Under the pieces are notes generated by a model that had not been told where the DNA came from, did no database searches, and worked only from the letters and a program-made list of their open reading frames with translations. From the NCBI GenBank assembly GCA_030549775.1, contig CM060180.1, forward strand, positions 27,175,590 to 27,239,589: 64,000 nucleotides of DNA, read 5' to 3'. Position 1 is the stretch's first letter, and each line of letters starts with the position of its first letter. A program made the position numbers and the translations under genes. Below are positions 49,418 to 61,883 of this stretch, in pieces. The stretch comes from Tamarix chinensis. Taxonomy: Eukaryota > Streptophyta > Magnoliopsida > Caryophyllales > Tamaricaceae.

Positions 49418-50167
49418 CGGGTCGTTTGTTTTAAGGGACTAGAATTGTGGGAATGGAAATTTGGAGAGAGATTTAAGTATTCCATTATTTGTTTTGAGTG
49501 AGTGTGAATTAAAATGGAATTGAGAATGAGATTTAAGAGTGTCAATTTCCAACAATTCATTCCTAGAGGGCCTGGTATTAAAAGGATGGAAATGGGAGCA
49601 GAAGATAAAAATACCAAAATAACCTTGTATTATTGTGTATAAAATTATATTAATAATATTAATTATAATAATAATGACGATGATGATGATTATCTTTATA
49701 ATAATTATAACTGTATTATAATTATCATTATAATTATTATCTTTATTATAATTCTAATCGTTATAATAATTAATTATAACTAAAAATATAATAAGTATTA
49801 TAGTAATAATTATAATTACAATAAAGATAATCATAATTATAATAATAATTATTATTATAAATATTATTTGATATAATAATAATTACTATTATATGATTTG
49901 ATCGGATCAGATCGAATCTAACCTGATCGGATCTAATCTGATGTTATATAATCTATTATGAGGAAAATATGATCGAATAATAGAAAAATATAATAATACT
50001 TGATTATATATATATATATATATAAGAAGGATATTTTTATAAGTTTATGATTATATTTTCAATCTCATTCCCACATACCAAATTCAGATTTTTTTTTCAA
50101 GTTAATTCCTATTATCATTCTCACTCTTTAATTCCCAAATTCACATTCCCATTTACCAAACGAACCG
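49418..50167. mobile_element. Tourist-like MITE (750 bp)
   Basis: Flanked by TAA at 49415-49417 and 50168-50170. Terminal inverted repeats are CGGGTCGTTTG and, as reverse complement of the right end, CGGTTCGTTTG, extending with mismatches through GGGAATG-rich arms. Interior is AT-rich with ATT and TA runs. No transposase. Fits PIF/Harbinger-derived Tourist elements. Confidence 0.7.
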
Positions 50168-50207
50168 TAAGGGTATTATCTACGGTATGTGCCGTTACTA
50201 AAACGCT

Positions 50208-50214
50208 TATAAAA
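50208..50214 (+). promoter_or_regulatory. TATA box of an unassigned transcript
   Basis: TATAAAA, 40 bp after the MITE, in a GC-richer stretch. A donor-like AAG|GTAAGT lies at 50330, so a short first exon of about 50240-50329 is possible, with an acceptor-like TTTTAG at 50571-50574. Confidence 0.35.
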
Positions 50215-50911
50215 CCTTCGGACGTCTTATTTTCTTCGGTCGACACTTTCTCTCTTCCTTCTTGCAATTTTTTTTCTTCACTACCGAGCTTACTGTGACC
50301 ATTCACTCCTCTAATTTCCTTAATCTAAGGTAAGTAAAGTGTAGTTTTTTTTTTATAAATTTATTGTGTTTATGATGTGTATTATACTTATTAGTTGATG
50401 TAGATTTAGTTTTTTTCTTTAGTTTATGATTTTATGAATTTTCCCAAATTTCACCACCTCTACTACCACCTATTTGTTGTATTTAATTGATGATTTTGTT
50501 TGAATAATTAGTTGATGAAAAATTTGGTGATTTTGTTTGGATAATTAGTTAGTGAAAATTTTTATATATTTTAGGTTGCTGGAGAAAGCCTTGCCTACTA
50601 CCCTATAAGCACTGTCGTTTGAAGCCAAATATTGTATTTTTTTTAATTTTTAAATAATATATATTATAAATGTGATTATAATTTTGTTGATGTATGTGTT
50701 GCGAATAAATGTATATATGATAATAATTGTATATTTATGTGGGTAACTGTAATTAAATGTATATGTTGTGATTAAATAATTTACTATTAGAAATTTATAA
50801 GAATTGTGGTGATAATTCTTTATGTTTGTTGGTAATTGTGATTATTAAATATATGGAATAATCTATATATAGTTCTAATAATGACAAGTATTTTAAAGTA
50901 ACCAATTTATG

Positions 50912-50960
<49 letters not shown>
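50215..50960 (+). other. Possible spliced leader of an unknown transcript
   Basis: After the TATA box comes a C/T-rich leader, the GTAAGT donor at 50330, an AT-rich 245-bp intron-like stretch and a candidate second exon from 50575 (GTTGCTGGAGAAAGCC). No protein was recognised. It may have continued to the exon-like fragment at 61390 before LTR E inserted (inference). Confidence 0.25.
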
Positions 50961-50962
<2 letters not shown>

Positions 50963-50964
50963 AT

Positions 50965-51433
50965 CTTATTAAATAAGGTAAATTATTAGATTATAGTACT
51001 TAAAATTAAGATAATATTGATGTCATTAAATAAATTATCATTAAAAATGTATAATAATTATAATAAAAAATTATTATTAGCCTTGGATAAATTTTATTAT
51101 TAATCAATATGTAGAGCAAAATACAATAATACTTTGATTTAATAGATTAATTTTAACATTAGATAGAGTATTTTTAAGGTAATAAAAATTTAAAATGATC
51201 AAATATTATAACCCTTAAATAATTAATTATTAATTATGTGGAATAATATGTGTGTGTGTGTGACATATTATTAAATAAGGCAAATTATTAGATTATAGTA
51301 CCTGAAATTAAGATAATATTGTTGTTACCATATAAATTATAATTAAAATTTTATAATAATTATAATAAAAATTTATTATTATCCTTAGATAACATATTAT
51401 TAACCAATATGTAGAGTGATAACATAACAATAC
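50965..51433. repeat. Tandem duplication (~300 bp unit), interrupted by LTR E
   Basis: Copy 1 (about 50965-51190) and copy 2 (about 51268-51433, continuing at 61318-61365) share TTATTAAATAAGG, AATTATTAGATTATAGTA and CAATATGTAGAG. Copy 1 follows a TA run (50917-50962), copy 2 a TG run (51250-51261). Copy 1 shows the sequence across the LTR E target site. Confidence 0.65.
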
Positions 51434-52233
51434 TGAAATACCCCAAAACCCTAATTTAGGGAATCATGGCCAAATAAGAAATTATTAGGAAAATTAATTA
51501 AATAAACTATTTTTATTAAATAAGAGAGAATTAATTAAGGTAAATCTAGGAGAAATTATAAATAATTTTAAATAGGAAAAAATTGAGTATTCTGCTAATT
51601 AAAATAGAATTTAAGGAAATTCTTTCAAAATCCCTAAATTAGCCTAAAAAGACAATTTAATCATTTTTTTAATAATTATATTTTATTACATATCCCAAAT
51701 TACCCAAAATATATTTGATTAAGCTAATCCACCTTTTCCCTCTCTTTTTCCTTTTTCTTTTTTCCTTTTTCCCTCTCTTTTTCCTTTTCTTTCCTTTCCT
51801 TCTCTTCCTTTTTCTCCTTCTTCCCCCGACCTGGGTCGGCCCAGTTGCCCAACTCCTCCCTTCCCCTGTGCGGCCCAGCATCCCCCGCACCACTCCTTCC
51901 CTCTCCCGGCCGGTTCGAATAATTTTTTTTCTTTCTTTCTTCTTTCTCCCCGGACCACCGGTCCAACCTTCTTCTTCCCCCCTGTGTCGTCTTCTTCCCC
52001 CCGACACACCTGCAACTCCCAAATCGGCGCCGGATTTTCTGCCTCCGATCACGCCGTTTGACCCGTCGTTCTCCTCCTCTCTTTCCCGTCGTCTTCCCTG
52101 TCATTTCGTCTCGGTCGGCCATTCCCTCCCCTGCTGTAACACCCCCAAATTTACTACTGAAAAATTTCGTTTAACTAAAAGGGTTTGGCGGAAGCGAAAA
52201 GATAAAACCGTAAACTTGGGAGCATTACCGCCA

Positions 52234-52279
52234 CAGTTAGTACCAGATCGGTTCACTCCTACCGTTCCAGTACTAAGTG
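52234..52279 (-). repeat. Terminal hairpin of LTR D
   Basis: Plus-strand arms CAGTTAGTACCAGATCGGT and ACCGTTCCAGTACTAAGTG, with a mismatch at the third base relative to other copies. Confidence 0.65.
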
Positions 52280-52824
52280 CTAAGGCTAAATAAAGTTAAC
52301 ATTAAATACGAATCATTAATAAAACACAAGTCATACAGAAATCAGAGCACGATTTAGGATTACAAACCAAAGAGTACATGACTAGAGTTTTTCAAACATA
52401 AAGCATAGTACAAAAACACAACTAAAATATGATAATACAAGGTTCAATAAAAGAAACAGAGTCTGGCCGATCACTCTCGACCCCCAAGCCAAATTTAGGT
52501 TCAACTCTCGGCCCCGCCCGATGCCTCGTAGGTGTCATAGGCATCAAAGACGTCGTCCCCTACCTGCACAAACTCAAACGGGTCTTCTGCTCGTGGGAAT
52601 GAGCAGCACCTATAAAACGGGTGATCAGTACGTTGCGTACTAAGTAAGGTAACAGATGCGCTAAGGCCAAGCATACAAACATACAACATAGCACAATCAC
52701 ATAGGCAGCATGTAATAATATAAATGATGAAGGCCAGCTATGGTCCAATCAGACTTACTTTCTTGTAGATCTCTATTAATTATAGTTATTTCACACCATA
52801 ATATTTATTAATCCATGTGAGTGC

Positions 52825-53200
52825 GGGAACCCCACTATTATAGCCGGTGGATCGGTCACTTATAGGGAAAAACACACCTAACCACCATTATATGCCGGTG
52901 GATCAGTCTCCAGGGCATATCGCTCCTGGCCACTATTATGCCGGTGGATCGGTTTGGCCCCGACTCTCATGGTGTTTCACTGTAAGTATATAGTAGCTTT
53001 CCCATAATTCATTGGCAACATAATGTTTGATTTGTTGAGCTCGGGATCCTCCACTATTATAGCCGGTGGATCGGTCACTTATAGGGCAGAACACACCTAA
53101 CCACTATTATATGCCGGTGAATCGGTCTCCAGGGCACCCCGACACCTGGCCACTATTATGCCGGTGGATCGGTCTGGGCCTGGTTCAACAATCTTACTCT
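52825..53200 (-). repeat. Cassette blocks of LTR D
   Basis: Two blocks of three cassettes with TATTATAGCCGGTGGATCGG and variants. Spacers carry TAGG...CCTA (52863-52880 and 53082-53099) and CCAGG...CCTGG (52910-52929 and 53129-53149). Both arm types occur in both blocks in the same order. Confidence 0.82.
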
Positions 53201-54479
53201 TTAAGTAATTAGTATCTTATTTGTGTCTTATTAGAATAAGCTTTTCACCATTGACATGCATGTCAACTACCTTCTACTTCTATTCTCCCAAGGGGGTCCG
53301 TCCCATATCTTAAGACTCCTACGCCCCTTATCACACCCCGACGCCCATTTCCTTGTACACATACACTTAATGAAAACCCAACTCCTACGGGTGTGGGTTA
53401 GGCCCAACACCTTATAACATCAACTCTACCTTCTATCACCCTCTAGGGTTTTCCCTTGAAAACCATAATTGGACTTATGTGGCCCAACTTCCTCTCACTT
53501 ACACTACCGTACTCCATTTATCGCCCCACACCTTATCTCATTTAGATCCAATCCCAAATCATATAACCTTACCCCTCGATTAAACAAGTGACCGGAAAAA
53601 CCCTAGTTGGCCACTTCAAACCCTAGTACTTTTCTTCTCCCACAAGTAACCTCTCTCTTTTCACCCAATATCTCTCCTCTCCCATGGCATCCATAATCAC
53701 CCTTTATAAAATAAATTTCCACTCTTAACCCGTACTCCACTCTCCCTTAATCATTTTTACTTCCACATTTTCTAGATTAGTGCTTCATCCCCAAAACCCT
53801 AATTGGGTCCCTTACACCCTTACACCAACCTACGTACTATTTCTCATCCCAAGTCTCCAATCACACCACAATTATCCCCTTAGTTTATTTACACCCTAAT
53901 ACAAATTTTCTCACGTAAAGATCTTCCCCATGCAAGATTTATCCACTCCATACAAAATCTCAAAGTTCCCATGCAAATTTTAAGGCTCCCATGCATGGTT
54001 CCCATCTCTCATTCATTTTGGCCATTCCTCCCTCTTTAATTTCCTCTCACAGATCATGAGGTATTTTGGTCAACCTCATATACCCCTTAGTGAACCCACT
54101 TCTCATCTTCTTTTTTTTTGTCCTTTCATTTCCATATCATATTATCAATGGTCCTATCATGCATGTCGTAGAGGGCCATAAAATATCACATCATGATCAC
54201 CATATATACATATAACACACATGTCACAAGAAAACATATACAAACATACCTTAACTCCAAACTACGCTACACATAAGACAAGTTAATAACAATCATGTAT
54301 TACACGACGTAGCATGATATAAATCATCCAAGGCATACAAGTCACACAACACACATAGGCCTTAGCTACATCCTTATCTAAAGTGACGCCAAGCTTGGAG
54401 CACACTCCTACAACTCCTTAGGGTTTTGGTTTAATTCACTTATAAAAGGGAAAATACTAAGTATTATTTTCCCTCAAAA

Positions 54480-55087
54480 GTACCATCACTCCTTGTTTTA
54501 GTCTAAGATTAGGATTATTATTATTAAAGAGAGTATTATACGAAAACTAGGGTTTTTATCTTAAAAATAGTCTACTAAATATTACTAGTCAAAATATGTT
54601 TATTTTAATATTTATTGCTACACTTATATTATTAAACCTATTAGCTTTATTCTTCTAATAATAGTACTGATACTAATTATAGCCAAATAGTGATAACAAT
54701 AATACTAATAGTAATGCTAATGCTTATAGTGATAGAAACTCTAGCATTTTTAAGGCTAAGTCTAATAATAGTGTTAGAGTTAAAATAATAATATAATAAT
54801 TGCAATACCAACAAAGTACAAATATTCCTAAAAATAATAATGATAAAATTTATATTTTGAATAATAATAATATAAGGGTTCAAATGTTCTGGTCACAATA
54901 ATAATAATAAAATAATAATAATGATAATAGTAATAACTAATAATGATACCATAGTAACAATGTTAGTGCTAAAGGCATTAAGAATAATATATTAATGATA
55001 TTCTAATATTAAATAGTAAAATACTAATGCTTAAGTATTCTTCCTCTTTAACGACAAAACGATAATACTCCAACTTCGGTTTAAATA

Positions 55088-55185
<98 letters not shown>

Positions 55186-55726
55186 AAAAATGTTAAGTAC
55201 AATAATAATAACAATAACAATGATAATAGTAACCAAAATGATAATAATAATAATAATAATAATAATAATATAAGGGTCTAAATATTTATATTAATAAATA
55301 ATAGTGATAATGGAAAAGTTAGTATTAACCATATTAGCAAGGAAATAATGATAATGATAATGGTAATAACAATAGTAATAGTACCAATAATAATAGTAAT
55401 AAAGTTAGGGTTAAGTAGTGATAATAATAATAATAATGGCATTAATAATAATAATAATAAATAAGAATAATACTAATAGTAATGATAATAAAAATGGTAG
55501 TAGTAACTAGTAATATAAGGTTTCAAACGTTTACCATAATAGTAAAGATAACGATAATAGGCCATAGCTAGCATTAGTAATAATAGTAGGAATAATAGTG
55601 AAGTTAGTAATAATAATAATAGTAAACGAGGAAAAGTCCCAATCATAATAACACCAAAGTTGTAGGCCATCATTAACGATAATATTATTATTGGTAAGAA
55701 AAATCATAAAGTTAGGCTAAGTAATG

Positions 55727-55762
<36 letters not shown>

Positions 55763-55828
55763 GAGATAACTATATTAATACTAACGTTGTTAATAATAAT
55801 AATAATGATAGTAGTATTAGTAGTAGTA

Positions 55829-55893
<65 letters not shown>

Positions 55894-56110
55894 CATTTTA
55901 ATGTTAAAGTTGTAGCCTTTTAAATAGTTTACCCTAGTTATAAGTATTTTCTGAAATTAGGTTAGGAAACAAGGGGGATACATAATAATAATATTAGTAA
56001 TGGTAATAATAATAATAATCACCATGATAATATAAAATTAATAATAAGAATAATAATAATAATAATAGTAATATTAAGGATAATACTAGTAATATTAAAT
56101 AAAATTATTA
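54480..56110. repeat. AAT/ATG microsatellite field in LTR D
   Basis: Very long AAT runs (for example 55093-55145, 55724-55760 and 55840-55890) and a GAT run (55146-55185), as in LTRs C and E at the matching position. Confidence 0.8.
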
Positions 56111-56114
56111 ACAC

Positions 56115-57300
56115 TTATAGAAAATAGTTTAGGGGCTGGAAAGTTAGAGCACCACCTAAGGTTAGGGGTGGAACAGGCGGCGGCGAATGGCGGCAACGGC
56201 GGCAGCGGTGGAGGAGAGAGAGAGGGGAAAGATGGACATGTAGGCTAAGAGAGAGGAAGTGGAGGGGTGTTTGAGGTGGTGGAAGGTGCAGCAGGTGAAG
56301 AGGGGTGGAATGAAGGTGGTGGTGCAGCTGGGAGTGGCGGCGCACGGCGGTTGGTGAGGCGGCCGAAGGTGGTGGAAAATGGTGGAAGATGGAGGAAGTA
56401 GAAGGAGGGGGAGGCAGGGGGAGATGAAGGTTTGGGAAGGTAGGGGAAGGTTCCCTGGGTGTTTTGGAGGGTGGGGGAGGTGTTGGTAGCGGCGGAAGGC
56501 GGCGCAACGGGCGGCGAGGGGCTGGAGTGGACTGCTCGGGTTGGCGATTTTGCACGGCCGGGGCGGCATATGCAGGGAAATTCGAGGGAAAAGGAAGGTC
56601 TGTGCAAGGATTGGTTTGGGGGATTTTTTGGCCGGCTGCGATAGGCGGCGGAGGCAGGGCGCTCGTCTGATGGGGGGCGGCGAGAATGGTGGATTTCTGG
56701 GTTTTGAAATCAAAACCCAAATTAAGGATGCCCATTGGGTATTTATAGATCAATTGAGATGGGTAATGACAGGAGGAAGGAGACAAAGAAGGTGCAGATG
56801 CCAGGCATGCCGCCGGTGGTGGCAGTCGAGGCGGCACTGCCATGGCAGGGACGACAAGCTCGAGGGAAGAAGGAAAAGGAAAGGGGCAGGGTGCTCGGGA
56901 GAGGGGAATAGGTGGGTTGGGGCGAAAATGTGAAAGAAAGCGACGGGAGAGGAAGGGGGAGGACGGTGGCAACAATAGCGGCCGGTGAAATGCTGGGTTG
57001 CACCCCTCGGTCGCCGCCACTCATAGGGGAAGAAGAAGGGCTCGGGACCGGGCGGCTCAGGGAGAAAAGAAGAAAAGAAAAAAGAACCGGACCGGCCGGG
57101 GAAAGAAAAAGGAAAGGAGAGGAGTGGCGCAGGCCTGGGCTGCCGGGGAAGCTGGGTCGCGCGATGGGCTGGCCCAGGTCGGGGGGAAGGAAAAAGAAAA
57201 GAGAGGGAGAGGAAGAAAAGAAAAAGGAAAAGGAGGGAGAAAAAGAAAAGAAAAGGGAAAAATGGAGAAATAGGTGGGTTGGGTATTTTGGTATTTTTGG
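56115..57300 (-). other. Pyrimidine-rich tract of LTR D
   Basis: The sense strand is C/T-rich; open frames such as 57020-56115 (301 codons, minus) are proline-rich and have no domain. Composition explains their length. Confidence 0.6.
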
Positions 57301-57376
57301 GTTATTTTAAAATAATAATATTTAGAAAATAATAATTAATTCCTTCTTAGATTAATTTAGGCTCTTTTTGAATAAT

Positions 57377-57424
<48 letters not shown>

Positions 57425-58239
57425 TCCCATTTTAGTTAGCAACACTCCCTAATTTTTTTTAATTAAATTATTTATAATTTTCCTCTTGATTATCCCTAAA
57501 TAAATCCCTTATATTTTAATAAAATAATTTATTTAATTAATTTTCCTAATAAATCCTCACTTAGCCATAATTTCGAGAATTAGAATTTTGGGGTATTTCA
57601 CTTGCTCGTGCCATTCCCCTTTCCCGAAAAGCATGGCCTACACACGTAGACCTGCGCCGGCCCATCCTCGCCGGTCGGAGCACCATACCCCTTACCCCCT
57701 ACTCTCCCACCCTACTTTGTTGTTTTACCTCTCGATCAGTTTATAAATAGCCCCGAAGGCTGCCATAATTGAGTTTGGATTTTGGCAGCCCATAAAACCA
57801 ATTTAGCGACCACCGCCTGTTTAGCCATCTGTTCCGCCGCCATCGGCCGCCTTTGCCGCCCGATCTAGCCACCAAAATTCTCCCTGCACCGCCCTCTACA
57901 CAACCGAACCACCAGCTTTCCTTGCCTTGCCCTGCACGAGCCGCCCCGGCCGTGCGAAATTGCATCCCCCAACAGCCTCATTCGACCCCGCGCCGCCTTC
58001 GCGCCGTCGGTTGCCGCTGATTCCACCGCCTACAGCGCCACCTCTACCCCCCAAAACAACCAGGGAATCCTGCCCTACCACCCCACATCTCCATTTTCCC
58101 CTACTACCCTCTCCCCTAGCCTCCACATCCACCTCTCCACTTCTTCCTCCCTCCACCGCCGCGCCGGCACCACCACTTAGCCAGGTTGCCTCCCACCTCC
58201 TTGAACCCTAAACCTTGAATAATAAAAGTGTTAATGATT

Positions 58240-58430
58240 TTAATATTATTAACTATTATTATTAGTATTATTATGATTATTATTATCATTATTATGATTA
58301 TTTCTACTACTACTACTACTACTACTATTATTATTATTATTACTACTACTACTATTATTACTATTATGTCCTAACCTTAATTCCAGAGAGTTTCTAATTA
58401 ATGGTATTAATTAAGACTAAAACCTGGTTG

Positions 58431-58516
<86 letters not shown>

Positions 58517-59035
58517 TAACCGTTATTATCATTGTCATTACCTCTACTATTATTATTAATTTTAGTATTATTATTATTAAGGGTGTTATTACTATCGTTA
58601 TTATCATTATCATTAATATTAGTATTACTATCATGAGTATGGTTGTTGTTATTATTATTATTATTATTGTTCTTACTCTTAGTATTATTATTATTATTAT
58701 TATCATTACCGTTATATTTGCTATATTTATTACTCTAACTATTATTATCATCGTTATTACCTTTATTATTATTATTATTATTTTATTATTCTTATTATGA
58801 TTAGTATTTTCACTCTTATTATTATTATTATCACTATTATTATTATTAGTATTATTATCATTATTATCGTTGTTAATATTAGTATTATTATTATTATTAT
58901 TGTTACTACTACTACTATGATTTCGATTATTATTATCATCATTATCATCATTAGTACTATCATTATTATTAGTATTCTTATTATTATTAGTATTATTAAT
59001 AACATTATTATTAGTAATATTGGAACCCTTACTTT
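58240..59035. repeat. ATT microsatellite field in LTR E
   Basis: Runs of ATT, ACT and AAT (for example 58433-58468, 58478-58515). Open frames of isoleucine repeats are artefacts. Confidence 0.8.
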
Positions 59036-60244
59036 AATACTATGAATATACCAAGACTTACCTTGATTAGTAGTGATTCAATTAACTATCTAGAGAATAA
59101 TAATAACCCTACCTTTTGATTATAAACTACCGATTATTAATATTAGCCTTTGTATTAGGCCATGATAGGGGTAAGATAGGCATTTTGGTAATTCCAATAG
59201 AGGGAGATTAACCTATAGTATTTCCCTCTTATAGGTGAATCGAGTCAAAACTTCCAAGAGGCATAGGAGCGTGCTCCAAGCCCGGCGCCGATTTAGGTAA
59301 GGGTATAGCTAATGCCGCTTGTGTGATATGTGACCTACTTGCCTTGAATGCCTCGTATGATTATACATCGTGTTTTACATGTTATTATTTTACTTGTTTT
59401 ATGTGTAGCGCAGCTTGGAATCCGAGGTACGTCCATGTGATCGCTTTTGTTATGTATTAATGTTGATGTGCTACAAGTTGTGATATGATGTGGCCTTAGA
59501 ACATGCATGCTAGGGTATTTGATGTGGTGATGTGGTTTGGGAGCATGAAAAAGAAAGTTGGGAAAGAAAGATAACCAAGGGGAGGTAAGTTGGCTAGTGG
59601 GGGAAATGGGAGGAACTAGGGTTTGCATGGGGTGGTTAAGGTCCGCATGGGGGCGAACCTTACGTACGGAAAGATGCCTCGGGGCGTGTGGAAGGTAAGA
59701 GAAGTATCGTTTGAGTATTTGGGGGCTTTGGGCGAAAAATAGTACGTGGACCAGAACAAGGATGCACAGGAGACTAGGCTAGAGTTTAGAGGGAACCCTA
59801 ATTTGAGTAGGGGAAAGAAGAAAAAGAGAATAATAAAAATAAGTGAGAATGAGTGGGACATGAAGTGAGGGTTGAACCGAAGGGTCGTGATGTGTAGGGG
59901 TGCTAGAATAAGTCTGGGTTGTACGAGGCATAAAAGGGATGGGCCACATAGGCCCAAGTTAGGATTTCTGGATAAAACCCTAAGGGAAGGCGGTGAGTGG
60001 ACTTTGGGGTATAAGGTGGTGGGCCTAGACCCACACACTTAGGAGACGGATTCCTGGTGTGAGCAAGCGGATTAAGGGAAGGATGTCAGGCGAGTTAGGA
60101 GGCGCAGAGGTCTCAAGATATGAGACGGGCCCTCTTGGGAGGATAAGTATAGTTGGAGTTAGCCATGCATGTCTAGGGCGGAATTTGTTGAAAAAGATAA
60201 AATAAAACACTAATCACTTAAAGAGAAAGATTGTTGAGCCAGGC

Positions 60245-60595
60245 CCAGACCAGTCCACCGGCGAATAATAGTGGCCAAGAGCCGGGGTACCCTGGAGACC
60301 GATCCACCGATGAATAATAGTGGCTAGGAGCGTGTTGCCCTGTATGATTCCGGTCCACCGGCTATAATAGTGGGGGATTCTGTGCTCAACAAACCAAATG
60401 TGATAAAACTAAAACATGGGAAATGTACTAATACTTACAGTGGAACACCATGTGAGTCGGGGCCAGACCGGTCCACCGGCAAATAATAGCGGCCAAAAGC
60501 GTTTTGCCCTGGAGACCGATCCACCGGCGAATAATAGTGGTCAGGAGCGTTCTGCCCTGTACGTATCTCCGATCCACCGGCTATAATAGTGGGGC
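60245..60595 (+). repeat. Cassette blocks of LTR E
   Basis: Two blocks of three CACCGGCGAATAATAGTGG-type cassettes. Spacer inverted repeats are weaker than in A, C and D, with short CCA/TGG or CAGG/CCTG arms, as expected for an older copy. Confidence 0.75.
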
Positions 60596-61166
60596 TTTTG
60601 CACTCACATGGATTAATAAAGAGTATGTGTGGAATTGAGTATGTCATTAAGAGATTTAAAGAACAAGTCTAATTGGAGCATAATCAGCCTCACTATTTGT
60701 ATTGTTTTATGTTGCCTATATGATCATGCATGTGTTGTGTACCTTGTATGTTTGGCCTTAGTTATACGGTTACCTTACTCAGTACGTAGCGTATTGACCA
60801 CCCATTTCATGGGTGCTGCTCATTCCCACGAGAAAAAGGCCCCTCTGATTTAGTTCAGGTTGGTGATTCTATATTCGATGCCTACGACGCTTACGAGGCA
60901 TCGGGCGGGACCGAGAGTTGAGTCTGGACCTAGCTTGGGGGTTGAGAGTGACGTGGCCGGAGTCTATCGTCCACCTTCTCTTTCCTATGTCTTTATATCT
61001 AATTTATTTCTGGTGTACGATGTTTCAGACATTTGGAACTTTGAAACTGTACTTTTGGATTGTAACTTTTGACTTCCGCACTCTGATTCTGTCTGACTTA
61101 TGTTCTACTAATGACTGGTGATTTATTAACGTCTCGTATTTGAGGATTAATCTTATTTAGCCTTAG

Positions 61167-61212
61167 CACTTAGTACCGGGATGGTAGGAGTGAACCGATC
61201 TGGTACTAAGTG
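61167..61212 (+). repeat. Terminal hairpin of LTR E
   Basis: Arms CACTTAGTACCGGGATGGT and ACCGATCTGGTACTAAGTG; the outer 10 bp pair perfectly with A/T at the sixth pair, where LTR A has G/C. Confidence 0.7.
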
Positions 61213-61317
61213 TGGCGGTAATGCCCCCGAGTTTACAATTTTATACTTTCATTTTCGTTAAACTCTTTTAAATTAAACGAAATTTTTCAGTAGTAAATTT
61301 TGGGGTGTTACAAATAC

Positions 61318-61883
61318 TTTTAGCCAATAAATTAATTTTAACCTTATATAAAGTATTATTTAGTAAGTAGTTTTCTCTTTTGTAGGTTTATAATGCATTG
61401 TTTATTTGATGAGTATCACGTGTACTACTATAGTATGTCTCCAGATGAGTATATTAGAAAACATGTTAGTTGGGTATATGAAGTGCTATATCATGTGGTG
61501 CGGAGGGGTTTATATTTAGGATCATTTAAGTTCAGGTCGTATTATCTTTTGCTGACGTTGCCACAAATTCATCTATAGGTAGCTGCTAGAGAAGGATATA
61601 TGGATTTATTTGTCACTAATGCTCCACACCCAACTAATCATCTTAGTTGGGTTGTTGACAGTTGATGATTTATGAGACACTATAACCAGATAGCTAAGAA
61701 GTTGATAGTCATTGATGATGAGTGTAGGTCTTGACATAAGATACTAGCAAGTGTATAGCTTAATTACCTCAGTGACTCCTACAAGGAGGATGCACATTCT
61801 TTTAGAGAAGAGAGATAGCATAGGATTCTACAAGAGGAATGGATTGAACAGACGATCAAGGACATTCGACAATGAATCCTATT
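61318..61883 (+). pseudogene. Unrecognised exon-like fragment
   Basis: After the duplicated repeat, CTTTTGTAG resembles a splice acceptor at about 61384, followed by an open piece (61393-61578, MHCLFDEYHVYYY and on) and further readable pieces with stops (REGYMDLFVTNAPHPTNH, HYNQIAKKLIVIDDE). Less AT-rich than its surroundings. It looks like a degraded coding region, but I recognise no family. Confidence 0.3.

Larger units (their letters stand above)
52135..57600 (-). mobile_element. Giant solo LTR D (5466 bp), nested in LTR E
   Basis: On the minus strand it starts TGAAATACCCC at 57600 and ends GGGGGTGTTACA at 52135. Flanks are CCTGC (52130-52134) and CTTGC (57601-57605), a duplication with one mismatch. 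Same subfamily as C and E. Its donor-like site reads TAG|ATAAGG near 54380, so the GT is lost, while the acceptor-like GTGCAG at 52564 is kept. Confidence 0.83.
51434..61312 (+). mobile_element. Giant solo LTR E, interrupted by LTR D
   Basis: Starts TGAAATACCCC and ends GGGGTGTTACA, with AATAC on both sides (51429-51433, 61313-61317). Removing D and one target repeat leaves about 4408 bp with the same order as LTR C: TTAGCCTAAAAAG, pyrimidine-rich tract (51720-52134 plus 57606-58210), ATT repeats, donor-like TAG|GTAAGG at 59297, two cassette blocks (60245-60385, 60460-60595), hairpins, acceptor-like GTTCAG at 60858, terminal hairpin. It is older than D. Confidence 0.87.

Noticed and set aside
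58407..59045. Isoleucine-repeat open frames on both strands
   Set aside because: Microsatellite translation within LTR E; no coding signal.
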